A DNA stretch of 64,000 nucleotides from Microbacterium galbinum (GCF_023101185.1 NZ_CP078077.1:62001-126000); one strand, 5' to 3'; positions 1-7,490 are shown, numbered from the stretch's first letter. Notes: generated by a model not told the origin, from the letters alone. Made by a program: numbers and translations.

Positions 1-546
1 CCAGTGGGAGTACCCTCCGCTACCCATCGGGGGCACCGCGTTGCACGCGAATGGCCTCTTCAGATAGACCGCGGCGTGCAGGCCCTTGAAGTAGAGCCAC
101 CGGCGCAGACCGAACCACTCACCCCGCGCCCGGCACTCCCAGAGGTCCCAGCGACGGAACAGCGCGAGCTCGCGACGACTCAGGCCGTAGTGCGTAATGC
201 GCTCGCCCCAGAAACCGAGCTTGACGGTGCCGCCCTCGTCCTGCACGTCGAAGATGCGCCACGACACGTCCTGCCCGTCAGTCGCGCGGACGTCAGCGTA
301 GTCGTGCGTGGTGATGATCTGACCGTGCGCCTCGTTCTCGTCGGCGAAGCGATACCAGAGGTCTCGGCCGCGGGGCGCGTCGAAGCTGCCGGTCCGGTGC
401 TCGCCGACGAGGATCATCAGGCGGTGGCCCCAGTCGTACCAGGGGTGGCGATCGCCGATGATGGTCAGCGCTCGATAGGCGATGCCGCCCTCGCGAGTCT
501 TCCGCCGGAGACGCATCGCCTTGGTGCGGGTCTTCTCGATGTTCAT
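1..546 (-). CDS. Phage-type hypothetical protein, 3' end cut by the window
   Basis: An open frame starts with ATG at 546 (MNIEKTRTKAMRLRRK) and runs 182 codons to the window edge without a stop, so the C-terminus is missing. The protein is rich in Trp, Tyr and Arg (for example WYDWGHRLMILVGEH and WYRFADENEAHG) and has no signal peptide or membrane segment. The start overlaps the stop of the upstream small gene by ATGA, the same coupling used throughout this operon. I do not recognise the family; the position suggests an early phage gene. Confidence 0.7.
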   Translation of the reverse strand, partial: MNIEKTRTKAMRLRRKTREGGIAYRALTIIGDRHPWYDWGHRLMILVGEHRTGSFDAPRGRDLWYRFADENEAHGQIITTHDYADVRATDGQDVSWRIFDVQDEGGTVKLGFWGERITHYGLSRRELALFRRWDLWECRARGEWFGLRRWLYFKGLHAAVYLKRPFACNAVPPMGSGGYSHW

Positions 547-689
547 GCTGCGGTTCTCCTCGCTGCTCGTGTGGTCTTCGGTTTGTCCAGCTCTCGGCGG
601 AGCTTTGCTCGGTAGGACGGCTCTTTCGCGTACCGTCCGCAGCACAGGTCCAGGAACTCGGCGAGAGCCATCTCAGAACGGTTCTTCAT
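543..689 (-). CDS. Small basic phage protein (48 aa)
   Basis: A 48-residue frame starts MKNRSEMALAEFLDLCCGRY and ends in a strongly basic tail (KPKTTRAARRTAA). The start overlaps the 3' end of the preceding gene by 17 bases, and the stop overlaps the next start as ATGA. A longer upstream extension of this frame exists, but it is Arg/Ser/Ala-rich low-complexity translation of the neighbouring gene, so I chose the internal ATG. The function is unknown; the two adjacent cysteines and basic tail are the only visible traits. Confidence 0.55.
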   Translation of the reverse strand: MKNRSEMALAEFLDLCCGRYAKEPSYRAKLRRELDKPKTTRAARRTAA

Positions 690-1299
690 CCCAGGCCCCC
701 TCCCCCTGGCGCATCTCCCAGCGGCGAATGTCGAGGAAGTGCTTGTTGCGTAGGCGGGCGTTCTGGCAGGCGATGCAGGGTTCCAGCACTCCGCCGGGAT
801 GGTCCTCGCAGAACGGGTTCGGTGGGAGCACTTCTCGCGACATGCGGGCTGACGGAGTCTCGCCCGCGCCCGCACTCGCGCTCTCGCTCGCTCCCCCGCT
901 CTCGCGCTCCCGCTCGCCCTCTCTCTCCCCCGCCAGGCGTGACTCGCGAGGCTCTCGCGAGCGCCTCGCGAATGGTGGCGGCTCCGGGAGTTCCGAGCGG
1001 GTCGGCCGGTCGATGCGCCCCCAGTGCGTGAACGCGTACAGCGAGACACCCCGCTCCTCGTACAGCACCAGGACGTCCGCCTCGGCGAGCTCGAGCAGGT
1101 GATCCACCAGCACGGACTCCGTCACGTCGGACTGCTCCGGATACACGTCGGCGAGGATCTGCCTCAACTCGACGCGGCCGCGGCCGTGGTCGTCGGCATG
1201 CATCCGCAACCCCTCGGCCGTCGCTCTCAGCGCCGGCGGAAGACGACGAATCTGCCGGAACGCCGCGACCGTGATCGTGCGTGGTCTGCTCAGCGTCAT
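673..1299 (-). CDS. Phage winged-helix/zinc-motif protein, possible replication protein
   Basis: This 208-residue protein has an N-terminal region (about 1-100) that reads like a winged helix: helices around RQIRRLPPALRATAEGLRM, then a strand-rich end YEERGVSLYAFTHWGRIDRP. A charged linker of Arg/Glu/Ser follows (about 108-150). The C-terminal segment (about 155-208) has a C-x2-H ... C-x2-C pattern (FCEDHP, PCIAC) that could bind zinc. Similar architecture occurs in actinophage replication-initiation or DNA-binding proteins, but no single family is certain. An alternative frame from the upstream gene overlaps almost all of it; amino-acid quality favours this frame. Confidence 0.65.
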   Translation of the reverse strand: MTLSRPRTITVAAFRQIRRLPPALRATAEGLRMHADDHGRGRVELRQILADVYPEQSDVTESVLVDHLLELAEADVLVLYEERGVSLYAFTHWGRIDRPTRSELPEPPPFARRSREPRESRLAGEREGERERESGGASESASAGAGETPSARMSREVLPPNPFCEDHPGGVLEPCIACQNARLRNKHFLDIRRWEMRQGEGAWDEEPF

Positions 1300-1624
1300 G
1301 GCGGATCGTGCCCCTCAGGATTGCGTCTACTGCTGCCGGGAGTTCGCCCTGCGGAACCCGGTAGCACTCGGTGTACCCGCGCCCTCGGCGCAGGATGATC
1401 TCGGAGTCGTCGGCGGAGGCGAACGCGCGGCGCCAGGTCTTCGCGAGCTCGCGGAGCGCGTACGGTTCCCACCCGGCGGGGCTGTCGCGCATCATCATGA
1501 GCACCTCGCCGCCGGTGGCGACCATGTGCCGGATGCGGGAGTCGCGCCACATGATGCCGACCTTCAGCACCTGCTCGGCGGGCCAGTACACGGCGTAGAC
1601 CGTGCCGATCGTCGGGCGCTTCAT
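686..1624 (-). CDS. Phage protein with a GIY-YIG-like N-terminus; 3' half overlaps the next gene
   Basis: The frame opens with ATG at 1624. About 115 residues look like a genuine domain: TVYAVYWPAEQVLKVGIMWR followed by helices (YALRELAKTWRRAF), vaguely like GIY-YIG or T5orf172 nucleases, though the catalytic set is not clear. After roughly position 1290 the frame stays open to 686, but it lies inside the gene 673-1299 in another frame and becomes Arg/Gly/Pro-rich, as expected of a shadow. In the alternative frame a TGA lies exactly at the neighbour's start (ATGA at 1296-1299). A one-base frameshift or a genuine long overlap are therefore both possible; the true 3' end is uncertain. Confidence 0.5.
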   Translation of the reverse strand: MKRPTIGTVYAVYWPAEQVLKVGIMWRDSRIRHMVATGGEVLMMMRDSPAGWEPYALRELAKTWRRAFASADDSEIILRRGRGYTECYRVPQGELPAAVDAILRGTIRHDAEQTTHDHGRGVPADSSSSAGAESDGRGVADACRRPRPRPRRVEADPRRRVSGAVRRDGVRAGGSPARARRGGRPGAVRGAGCLAVRVHALGAHRPADPLGTPGAATIREALARASRVTPGGGERGRAGARERGSERERECGRGRDSVSPHVARSAPTEPVLRGPSRRSAGTLHRLPERPPTQQALPRHSPLGDAPGGGGLG

Positions 1625-1881
1625 TGCTTGCCCTCCGCCCGCTCGCGCTCACAGTGCAGGACCGACAGCGCGTGACGGTGCATGGCGTGCGCGATGCAGG
1701 ACTGCGCCGACCACACCGCGACTCCGAGGTCGGACACGACGTCCATGCCGTCCTGCGCGAGCGGTTCGCCGGTGAACGACTTCTCGAGCTTCGTCGCCGC
1801 CTCGCGCAGGCGCAGGGCGGCATGGTGAGCGAGCTGGCGCGCCTCGCGTTGGAACTGCTCGGACATCTTCTCGGCGCTCAT
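1621..1881 (-). CDS. Small phage helical protein (86 aa)
   Basis: The start at 1881 gives MSAEKMSEQFQREARQLAHH; a longer extension to 1953 is low-complexity and overlaps the upstream gene. The protein is mostly amphipathic helix (AALRLREAATKLEKSF), with a His/Cys-containing end (CIAHAMHRHALSVLHCERER). Its start overlaps the upstream stop and its stop overlaps the next ATG as ATGA. I do not recognise a family. It has no membrane segment or signal peptide, so it is probably cytoplasmic. Confidence 0.6.
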   Translation of the reverse strand: MSAEKMSEQFQREARQLAHHAALRLREAATKLEKSFTGEPLAQDGMDVVSDLGVAVWSAQSCIAHAMHRHALSVLHCERERAEGKQ

Positions 1882-2117
1882 CGCGTCCTCGCTTTCTTGC
1901 TGGGCACGACGTCGCCGCGCCACTCTCGATGTGTGGGCGAGACCTTCGAGCACAGGCCGAACCGGTCGAGTCCGTTCGTGATCTGCCCGCAGAGCCGGCA
2001 GGCCGGCTTGCTCTCGTGGACCATGTCGACGATGCGGAGCTGCTCGAGCGTGATCTCACGGTTCGCCTTCCACTCCGGTGCCTCGACGGGCTCGGCCGCG
2101 GCCGCCGGGGCGCTCAC
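1878..2117 (-). CDS. Small phage zinc-ribbon-like protein (79 aa)
   Basis: The GTG start at 2117 overlaps the stop of the upstream gene (GTGA), matching the operon's coupling pattern. The product starts VSAPAAAAEPVEAPEWKAN and contains CRLCGQITNGLDRFGLC, a C-x2-C followed by a third cysteine, so a small metal-binding or structural motif is plausible. The end is basic. The function is unknown. Confidence 0.55.
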   Translation of the reverse strand: MSAPAAAAEPVEAPEWKANREITLEQLRIVDMVHESKPACRLCGQITNGLDRFGLCSKVSPTHREWRGDVVPSKKARTR

Positions 2118-2416
2118 GCCGCGTCCTCGAGGCGCTCGGCGTCGCGCTGCGCCTGCCACTGCCGTTCAAACTTCGCGAATGTGATCCGCGGATGCTCAGC
2201 CCAGTGCTCGACGAGCTCCTCAGACGCGTACGCGAGAGCACGGGTCTCGTTCCCCATGAACAGGGAGAACGGGTCGATGCCCTTCTCGCGGCCGCGGGCG
2301 TTCAGCATCGCGCCGTTCGTCGCCGCCTCGGCGGCCTCGTACTGCGTGTAGAGGGTCTCGTCGTACTCGGCGCGACACTCGCGCCACGCGGAGAACGCCT
2401 CACTGATGATGCTCAT
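2114..2416 (-). CDS. Phage hypothetical protein (100 aa)
   Basis: A soluble, helical 100-residue protein starting MSIISEAFSAWRECRAEYDE, with a long amphipathic C-terminal helix (FAKFERQWQAQRDAERLEDA). It overlaps the 3' end of the methyltransferase gene by 17 bases and the next gene by GTGA, so it is translationally coupled within the leftward early operon. I do not recognise a family. Confidence 0.6.
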   Translation of the reverse strand: MSIISEAFSAWRECRAEYDETLYTQYEAAEAATNGAMLNARGREKGIDPFSLFMGNETRALAYASEELVEHWAEHPRITFAKFERQWQAQRDAERLEDAA

Positions 2417-3527
2417 CGTGCACCTCCTCGAGCTGGGGAGCCGTCAGTCGCGAGATGATCGCGGCGGCGAGCAGCGGCGGGACCGCGTTGCCGATCTGCA
2501 GGAATTGCTTTCCCTTGCCGCCCTGGAAGGGGAACCCAATCGGGTAGGACTGCAGCGCGGCAGCCTCCTCGGGGACGAGGCGGCGCGTGTCTCCCTCCCA
2601 AGACGGCAGGCTCGTGTATCGAGCGAGCTTCGCGATCGGCTCGGCTCCTCCGGTGTCGGTCCCGCCGCCGGTGATCGTCGGCGACGGTCGATCGGTGAGT
2701 CCGCGGCGACGGAATCGGAATCCGCCCGGCTCCATGCCCCCTGCTGAGGCACGGATCGTGAATGCGGGGTCTTCGGCCGCTCGGCCGGGCCGATCACCAT
2801 GCCGGGCGACCATGCCGCGCCCCATTGCCTTCTCTGCCGCGAACCCTTCCCACCCGAGAGCGTCGGCCATCGACACCCACTTCTGTACGTCGGTGTCGAG
2901 CCGCTGCGGATCGTGAGAGTGATAGCGCGAGTGCGTCGGCGTCGGCGGCGCAACGTCACCGCTGAGAGACGCCATGAGGATCGCGCGCTTGCGCGTCTGG
3001 GGTACGCCGTACTGCTCAGCCTGCAGGTTGCCTACCCAGACCGAATAGCCGAGCTCGCGCAGCACCCGAGACATCGCCTCCCACACCGGCAAGACGGTCG
3101 GCACCTGCTCGAGCGCGATGAGGCGAGGACGGTGCACCCAGATGTGCGCGAGCGGAGTGAGCACGAGCGAGGTTCGGTCGTCGCCGAGGCTGCTCCCTGC
3201 GGCACGCAGGGCCGCCGCGTCCTTCCAGACGGCGTGCTCGATGAGCTCGCGCACCTGGTCGAGGGCGAGCCGCCCGGTCCCGCGCCCGGCGACCGAGAAC
3301 GTCTGACACGGAGGCGACGCGATGAAGAGATCGTGCTCGGGCACGATGCGGCGATCGGCCAAGCCGTCCCAGACATCTCGATAGACCGTGTCGAACCCCG
3401 CAGCTTCGCGGGTCGCCACAGCCTCATCCATGAGCTCGACGCCGTGCTCGCGGATGCCGAGCGAACGAAGCGCCACGCCCCATCCGGTGCCCGCGAAGTG
3501 GTCGAGTGCGACGATCTGCCCGGTCAT
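2400..3527 (-). CDS. Cytosine-5 DNA methyltransferase (phage-encoded)
   Basis: This 375-residue protein has the C5-methyltransferase motifs in order: motif I (FAGTGWG, near residue 12), motif IV with the catalytic Cys (PPCQTFS, near 73), motif VI (EQV instead of the common ENV, near 139), motif VIII (QYGVPQTRKR, near 170) and motif X (GNAVPPLLA, near 350). It would transfer a methyl group from S-adenosylmethionine to a specific cytosine. The start at 3527 overlaps the HNH gene stop by ATGA; the 37-residue upstream extension is shadow sequence. No partner restriction enzyme is certain, although the adjacent HNH protein is a candidate. In phages such enzymes usually protect against host restriction. 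Confidence 0.9.
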   Translation of the reverse strand: MTGQIVALDHFAGTGWGVALRSLGIREHGVELMDEAVATREAAGFDTVYRDVWDGLADRRIVPEHDLFIASPPCQTFSVAGRGTGRLALDQVRELIEHAVWKDAAALRAAGSSLGDDRTSLVLTPLAHIWVHRPRLIALEQVPTVLPVWEAMSRVLRELGYSVWVGNLQAEQYGVPQTRKRAILMASLSGDVAPPTPTHSRYHSHDPQRLDTDVQKWVSMADALGWEGFAAEKAMGRGMVARHGDRPGRAAEDPAFTIRASAGGMEPGGFRFRRRGLTDRPSPTITGGGTDTGGAEPIAKLARYTSLPSWEGDTRRLVPEEAAALQSYPIGFPFQGGKGKQFLQIGNAVPPLLAAAIISRLTAPQLEEVHDEHHQ

Positions 3528-3922
3528 GCGATCGCCTCGTGCCAGTAGAGCCACTCGGCGCCGTATACGCTGCAGCCCATCTCCATCGCGACCGAGTGCG
3601 AGATCCGGACGCGGGCGGTGCCCTCGAGGCGGAACCACGACATCTCGAGCGGGTAGAACACGGGGACGCGCTCGGGGTGCGTCACCCAGCGGCGGACCTT
3701 CCAGCCGTAGCGGAGCGCCTGCGCCTGCATCGCGCCCTCGCAGCCCGCGTTGCAGGTGCCGCAGAGCGACAGGCCGTCGACCGGCGAGGGGACGTTCTTC
3801 GATCCGCCCATGCCGACCGCGCGACGGTGCTGGAACGTGAGCACCATGACGCCGCAGGCGGCGCAGCGTCGAGCATCGCGACGATATACCGCGTCTCGTG
3901 TTGCTGCGGTGGGTGCACTCAT
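3524..3922 (-). CDS. HNH endonuclease-like protein
   Basis: A 132-residue protein with a zinc-binding HNH core: CAACG (C-x2-C), then LTFQHRRAVGMGGS with the conserved histidine, then LCGTCNAGCEG with the second C-x2-C pair. This ββα-metal nuclease fold is typical of phage HNH proteins. It sits directly before the methyltransferase with a 4-base overlap, so the pair could act as restriction-modification, or the HNH protein could have a separate role in phage DNA processing. The C-terminal 60 residues (WFRLEGTARVRISHSVAMEM) are not assigned. Confidence 0.8.
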   Translation of the reverse strand: MSAPTAATRDAVYRRDARRCAACGVMVLTFQHRRAVGMGGSKNVPSPVDGLSLCGTCNAGCEGAMQAQALRYGWKVRRWVTHPERVPVFYPLEMSWFRLEGTARVRISHSVAMEMGCSVYGAEWLYWHEAIA

Positions 3923-3948
3923 CGTGTCACCCCCGATAGGGTGCTCGC

Positions 3949-4236
3949 ATGGCAGCAGAGATCATCCAAGACTTCGGCCCTGAGCATGCACTCCAAGAAG
4001 TCGACCGACTCATCGACGACGTGGAGTCCAGCATCGGAGTGCTGAACACCTCCCAGGGACCGGTTCCGCGAGACCAGAACCTCGCCAAGATCCTTCGAGC
4101 GCTCCGCATCCTGCGGCAACAGGTCGGCAAAGCTCTCGAGACTCCCCAGCAGGATTCCGAAGAGGTCGACTTCAGCATCTACGGTGGGGACGCTGGCGAG
4201 GGGCCGTTCGTCGACAACGAGGGTCGCGAGCTCTAG
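3949..4236 (+). CDS. Small acidic helical protein encoded against the early operon
   Basis: A 95-residue rightward frame lies between two leftward phage genes. The product has heptad-like helices (HALQEVDRLIDDVESSI and NLAKILRALRILRQQVGKAL) and a short acidic tail. Third-position GC is clearly lower than in neighbouring genes. A TAGGGT hexamer (3937-3942) sits six bases before the ATG, suggesting its own promoter and a leaderless mRNA. Opposite orientation, own promoter and different composition fit a phage moron (a late-acquired accessory gene). The antisense frames here are open too, so confidence is moderate. The function is unknown. Confidence 0.6.
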   Translation: MAAEIIQDFGPEHALQEVDRLIDDVESSIGVLNTSQGPVPRDQNLAKILRALRILRQQVGKALETPQQDSEEVDFSIYGGDAGEGPFVDNEGREL

Positions 4237-4241
4237 AGCCA

Positions 4242-4676
4242 TCATCGGTGCGCTCCGAACTGCGCAGCGATGGCGCGGTTGATGTTCAGCATCGAGTTGA
4301 CCTTCGTGCGCAGCGCGCGCTCCGTGCCCTCGGCGTAGTGGTACTCGGCCTTGACGTTGTGCCACGCCTCGAGTTCGGGCTGCGCATCGACGTCGGCCAT
4401 CGCACGGGCGAAGGTCGCGGGCACGTTGTTGCGGCCGTAGTGCGCGAGCTGGGTCTGCTTCTTGGCGATGTAGGCGCGCTCGGCGTCGTAGCGGCGGCTG
4501 TTGATCTCGAGCAGCACGTCGGGCAGCTTCTCCATCAGGCCGACCGTCTCGCGGATGAAGTACTCCATCTCGGTCGGGTTCGTGGGGTGGTAGTCGAGGA
4601 GCTGCGCGCCGGCCTTGATCGCGAACGTCGCGCCCTCTGCGGTCATCACCTCGCCGGTATTGGGGTTGGTGAACAT
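4242..4676 (-). CDS. Phage hypothetical protein next to the recombination genes
   Basis: A 144-residue protein starting MFTNPNTGEVMTAEGATFAI, largely helical and charged, with a conserved-looking middle (EINSRRYDAERAYIAKKQTQ) and a final helix (KVNSMLNINRAIAAQF). The start at 4676 overlaps the stop of the RecT-like gene (TGATG), so it is coupled to recombination functions and may act with them. The long upstream extension of this frame is an out-of-frame translation of the RecT-like gene and was discarded. Family not recognised. Confidence 0.65.
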   Translation of the reverse strand: MFTNPNTGEVMTAEGATFAIKAGAQLLDYHPTNPTEMEYFIRETVGLMEKLPDVLLEINSRRYDAERAYIAKKQTQLAHYGRNNVPATFARAMADVDAQPELEAWHNVKAEYHYAEGTERALRTKVNSMLNINRAIAAQFGAHR

Positions 4677-5422
4677 CAGCGGCGTCCCTTCTTGCGGCGT
4701 GCGGCGCGGCGGTCGGCACGGTTCTGCGGCGGGAGGTAGTCGCGCGGCGCGGGCCGCTCGACCGGCTTCTCGCGCTCGGACGCGGGCGCGGGCTCCGGTG
4801 CGCTGGCGTGGTCGAGAGCCCAGGCGGCCTCGACGAGGGCTTTGCGCTGGTTGCGGGCGGCGCGGTGCAGGGCGGTCCCGGCGGCGTTCGGGGTGAAGAT
4901 CCGGGCAGCGCGGGCCTCGGTCTCGAGGGCGTCGATCTCCTCGATCGTCTTCGTGCCGAGGAACGCCGCCTCCCAGTCCCGCTCGGGAGCGGGCGGCGGC
5001 GCGGCGGCTGGGTCGGTCATGCCGTGCGCGCGGTCGTCTGCTTCGTCCTCGATGACGATGTTGCCGAGGATCTCGCGGAAGGTCTGCCGGTAGCCGACCA
5101 TGCGGGCCGTGCGGCCGAAGTGCCGCATCGGCGAGCGGAGCCACTTGCCCGACCACTCCTCTGACGCCTGCGGGAACTGCTCGACCCAACGGATCGTCAC
5201 CGTCGTCGGGATGCGCACCTCCTTGCGGTAGACCGAGACGCGCGCGAACTGCGGGTGCGCGCCGTCGGTGTCCGGAGTCCAGGCGGCGGACCAGTGCTTG
5301 CCGTCGTCGGAGAACTCGACCTCGCCAGTGCCGTCCCAGAGGCCGGAGCCGTGGACGATGCGTTCGACCTCGGCGATCGTCTTGACCTCGACGAACGTGG
5401 TTGCTTCGGGCTGCTCAGACAC
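4676..5422 (-). CDS. RecT/Bet-type single-strand annealing protein
   Basis: Residues about 60-130 resemble the RecT/lambda Bet core: FARVSVYRKEVRIPTTVTIR, then a Trp-containing GKWLRSPMRHFGRT, then MVGYRQTFREILGNIVIEDE. This follows the family pattern of YRK ... P ... W ... M-x2-H ... ending in an acidic segment. The 248-residue length fits. The C-terminal 80 residues are a Pro/Glu/Arg-rich tail ending KKGRR. It is directly downstream of the YqaJ-type exonuclease with an 8-base overlap, the classic exonuclease-annealing protein pair for double-strand-break-driven phage recombination. The assignment rests on motif layout and context. Confidence 0.75.
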   Translation of the reverse strand: MSEQPEATTFVEVKTIAEVERIVHGSGLWDGTGEVEFSDDGKHWSAAWTPDTDGAHPQFARVSVYRKEVRIPTTVTIRWVEQFPQASEEWSGKWLRSPMRHFGRTARMVGYRQTFREILGNIVIEDEADDRAHGMTDPAAAPPPAPERDWEAAFLGTKTIEEIDALETEARAARIFTPNAAGTALHRAARNQRKALVEAAWALDHASAPEPAPASEREKPVERPAPRDYLPPQNRADRRAARRKKGRR

Positions 5423-6389
5423 TCTCGACCTCCTGGAATCGCAGCGTCGGCGACTTGCGCGTGACGCGGCGGAAGTACTTGAGCGCGGACGCCTCGAGGG
5501 TTGCGAGCTCGACGCGCAGCGCCTCGACGTGCGCGTGCACCTCGGGTGCCGCGGCCCTCCATGCGGCCTCGTCGATCGCGATGGATTCGGACACGCTGAC
5601 CTGGAATCCGCCGTGCTCGGTCATGCCGACGGAGCCGAAGCGGTCCGCGCCTGGCAGCTTCGCGGTCGCGGCCTTGACCTTCGCGTTCGCGACCTTCTCG
5701 GCTGCGGCGGCCTTGTCGAGCGCTCGCTTCAGCGGAGCCCATCCGGCGACCGCGTCGTTGACGGCCTCGGGGAGCTCGTCGAAGTCGGGGCATCCGGCGT
5801 CGCGCCAGGCGATGAAGTTGTCGGCGCGGTCGATGAGCCACGCGATCATCTCGTCGTCGCGCGGGACCGTGATCCAGGTCGCGCCGTCGATCGGCGGCAT
5901 GTCGTCCTCGTCGCGGACCTCGAAGCCGTAGAGCGCATACTCCGCGCCGAGCACGTGGATCTGCCACTGCATCTGCGCAAGGTGCTCGACGGGGATCTCG
6001 TCGGACTTCCAGCCGTTCTCGTGCGACTTCACCTCGACGACGACGAGCGCGCCGTCCGTATCGATGCCGATCGCGTCGGGCGTCGCGCGGTGCAGGTCGT
6101 TCTCGACGGACGCCCAGAGGGCGCCGTTCGGGGTGAGGCTGGCGAGGCGCTCGGCGGCCTCGTCGAGCAGTGCGGCCTCGCGCGCCTGGCCTGCCTTCGT
6201 GGCCTTGTTGCCGCGGAAGGTCGAGCCGTTCATCTTCTGCTCGACGATCGTGCGGCGGGCCTTGATGCCGGCGCGCGCGATCCGCCAGGCGTCCGACGCG
6301 GTGACGCCCTCGCCGCGCTCGAGCATCCACACGGTGCGGGGTGCGTCGTCGGCGACGACGATGCGCGCCTCGGTGATCTGCGGGGTCAT
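5415..6389 (-). CDS. YqaJ-like viral recombinase exonuclease
   Basis: A 324-residue protein with the lambda-exonuclease-type core: GVTASDAWRIA near residue 30, the acidic catalytic segment ATPDAIGID ... LVVVEVKSH (D and E-x-K, about 115-135), and the conserved helix HLAQMQWQIHVLGAEYALYGF (about 145-165). It would digest one strand of double-stranded ends to expose single strands for the RecT-like partner encoded next. The start at 6389 was chosen because further-upstream residues translate the neighbouring gene out of frame. The C-terminal 100 residues contain an Ala/Lys-rich helix linker. Confidence 0.85.
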   Translation of the reverse strand: MTPQITEARIVVADDAPRTVWMLERGEGVTASDAWRIARAGIKARRTIVEQKMNGSTFRGNKATKAGQAREAALLDEAAERLASLTPNGALWASVENDLHRATPDAIGIDTDGALVVVEVKSHENGWKSDEIPVEHLAQMQWQIHVLGAEYALYGFEVRDEDDMPPIDGATWITVPRDDEMIAWLIDRADNFIAWRDAGCPDFDELPEAVNDAVAGWAPLKRALDKAAAAEKVANAKVKAATAKLPGADRFGSVGMTEHGGFQVSVSESIAIDEAAWRAAAPEVHAHVEALRVELATLEASALKYFRRVTRKSPTLRFQEVESV

Positions 6390-6391
6390 GG

Positions 6392-6679
6392 TCAGTCCCT
6401 CCCGGGGGTGAATGCGGCGACGAAGACGCCGAGGCTGATGAAGACGAGGAGATCCGCGGCGTTCACCGCGGGGTCGGCGGCGGGCGGGCCGCATGTGGCC
6501 GCGAGGAAGATCGCGACGGCGAGGAGCACCCAGCGCCACGGGGCGAGCGGCCAGATGCCGCGGCGCGCAGGAACGACAGAGTCGGTGCGGACGAGGCCGC
6601 TGACGTGCATGTCCGCGGTGATGGGATCGAAGCCGCTCACCGAAGCGGGCGTCTCGTCGGTATCCTGTGTCTGAGGCAT
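6392..6679 (-). CDS. Small phage membrane protein (95 aa)
   Basis: After a 40-residue polar N-terminus (MPQTQDTDETPASVSG) come two hydrophobic stretches, WRWVLLAVAIFLAATCG and NAADLLVFISLGVFVAAF, predicting a two-pass inner-membrane protein. It lies between the antirepressor and exonuclease genes in the leftward operon. A strong hairpin (6702-6727) precedes it. The function is unknown; small membrane proteins in this position may affect host physiology or superinfection, but nothing in the sequence decides. Confidence 0.65.
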   Translation of the reverse strand: MPQTQDTDETPASVSGFDPITADMHVSGLVRTDSVVPARRGIWPLAPWRWVLLAVAIFLAATCGPPAADPAVNAADLLVFISLGVFVAAFTPGRD

Positions 6680-6701
6680 GTGCTTGCCTTTCGTTTTTGG
6701 T

Positions 6702-6727
6702 GGGGCGTCCGGTGCAACGGGCGCCCC
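6702..6727 (-). terminator. Strong hairpin between antirepressor and downstream genes
   Basis: A 10-pair stem (GGGGCG-CCG paired with CGG-CGCCCC, one wobble) with a 6-base loop. It follows the antirepressor stop on the leftward strand but is followed by ACCAAAAACG rather than a U-run, so it may be an attenuating or RNA-protecting hairpin rather than a full terminator. Confidence 0.35.
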
Positions 6728-6743
6728 GCTTTCGTGTCTGGGG

Positions 6744-7490
6744 TCAGTGGGTGAGCACGCCGGCGCCGAGCCGGATGCGGAGGCGTTCGATGCCCTTCGG
6801 GGTGACGCGCACCTGAGGGGCGGACGGGACGAGGTCGCCGGTGTCGCGGTCGCGACGCGGCGGCATCGCGCGGACCGTGAGGAGTCCGGCGTCGACCGCC
6901 CGCGCGTACGGGGTCCAGCGGTGCTTCTCGCCGCGGTAGATCCAGCCGAGTTCGGCGAGCTTGTCGAACAGGCGCTGCGGTCCGGTCTCGATTCCGGCGC
7001 GGTTCAGCATCGGGGCGACGTCGCGCACCGCGTAGTCGGTGCCAGCGTCCGCGATCTCGTCCCACGCCTCAGCGCGGGGCTCGAGTTCGGCGATCTGCTG
7101 GTCGCGGGTCGCGATGATCTCCTGCGCCTGCAGCACCGCGCGCGCCATGAGCTGCTCGGGCGTCTCGACCGAATATGTGCCGGTGCGGCGGATCGCGGGG
7201 ATCACCTCGTGCGTGACCCACCAGCGGAACTGCTTCGCCTCGGGCTTGTCAGACCGGATGACGACCTCGTACATGCCGGACTCGGAGACGATCGAGACAG
7301 TGCGTCGCTGGCCGCCGGAGCTGATGTCCGTCTGACGGATATCAGCCTCATCGAGACGAGCGGCGACGTTGCCCGCGTTCAAGATCCCAAGCACGCCGCA
7401 GACGTCGGCGAGCACGAACCACACTTCGCCGCCGACCGAGACTGTGCGGATCTGACGGTCGGCGTACTGGAAGACCTCGAGCGCGCTCAT
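6744..7490 (-). CDS. Phage antirepressor (BRO-N plus KilAC-type domains)
   Basis: The N-terminal 100 residues carry a BRO/Ant pattern: IRTVSVGGEVWFVLADVCGV, LDEADIRQTDIS, then FRWWVTHEVIPAIRRTGTYS, the hallmark end of the BRO-N domain. The C-terminal region (about 140-248) resembles a KilAC-type DNA-binding domain (YAVRDVAPMLNRAGI, LFDKLAELGWIYRGEKHRWTPYARAVDAGLL). Such proteins relieve repression in prophage switches. A strong Shine-Dalgarno (AGGAGG) precedes the ATG at 7490. Its position, just left of the immunity region and transcribed away from the repressor, fits an antirepressor role. Confidence 0.9.
   Translation of the reverse strand: MSALEVFQYADRQIRTVSVGGEVWFVLADVCGVLGILNAGNVAARLDEADIRQTDISSGGQRRTVSIVSESGMYEVVIRSDKPEAKQFRWWVTHEVIPAIRRTGTYSVETPEQLMARAVLQAQEIIATRDQQIAELEPRAEAWDEIADAGTDYAVRDVAPMLNRAGIETGPQRLFDKLAELGWIYRGEKHRWTPYARAVDAGLLTVRAMPPRRDRDTGDLVPSAPQVRVTPKGIERLRIRLGAGVLTH

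Noticed and set aside
4-615. Rightward open frame at the left edge
   Set aside because: Antisense to the partial phage gene 1-546; composition is that of a shadow frame.
5268-6674. Rightward open frame of 468 codons
   Set aside because: Antisense to the exonuclease and RecT-like genes, whose motifs and operon coupling are clear.
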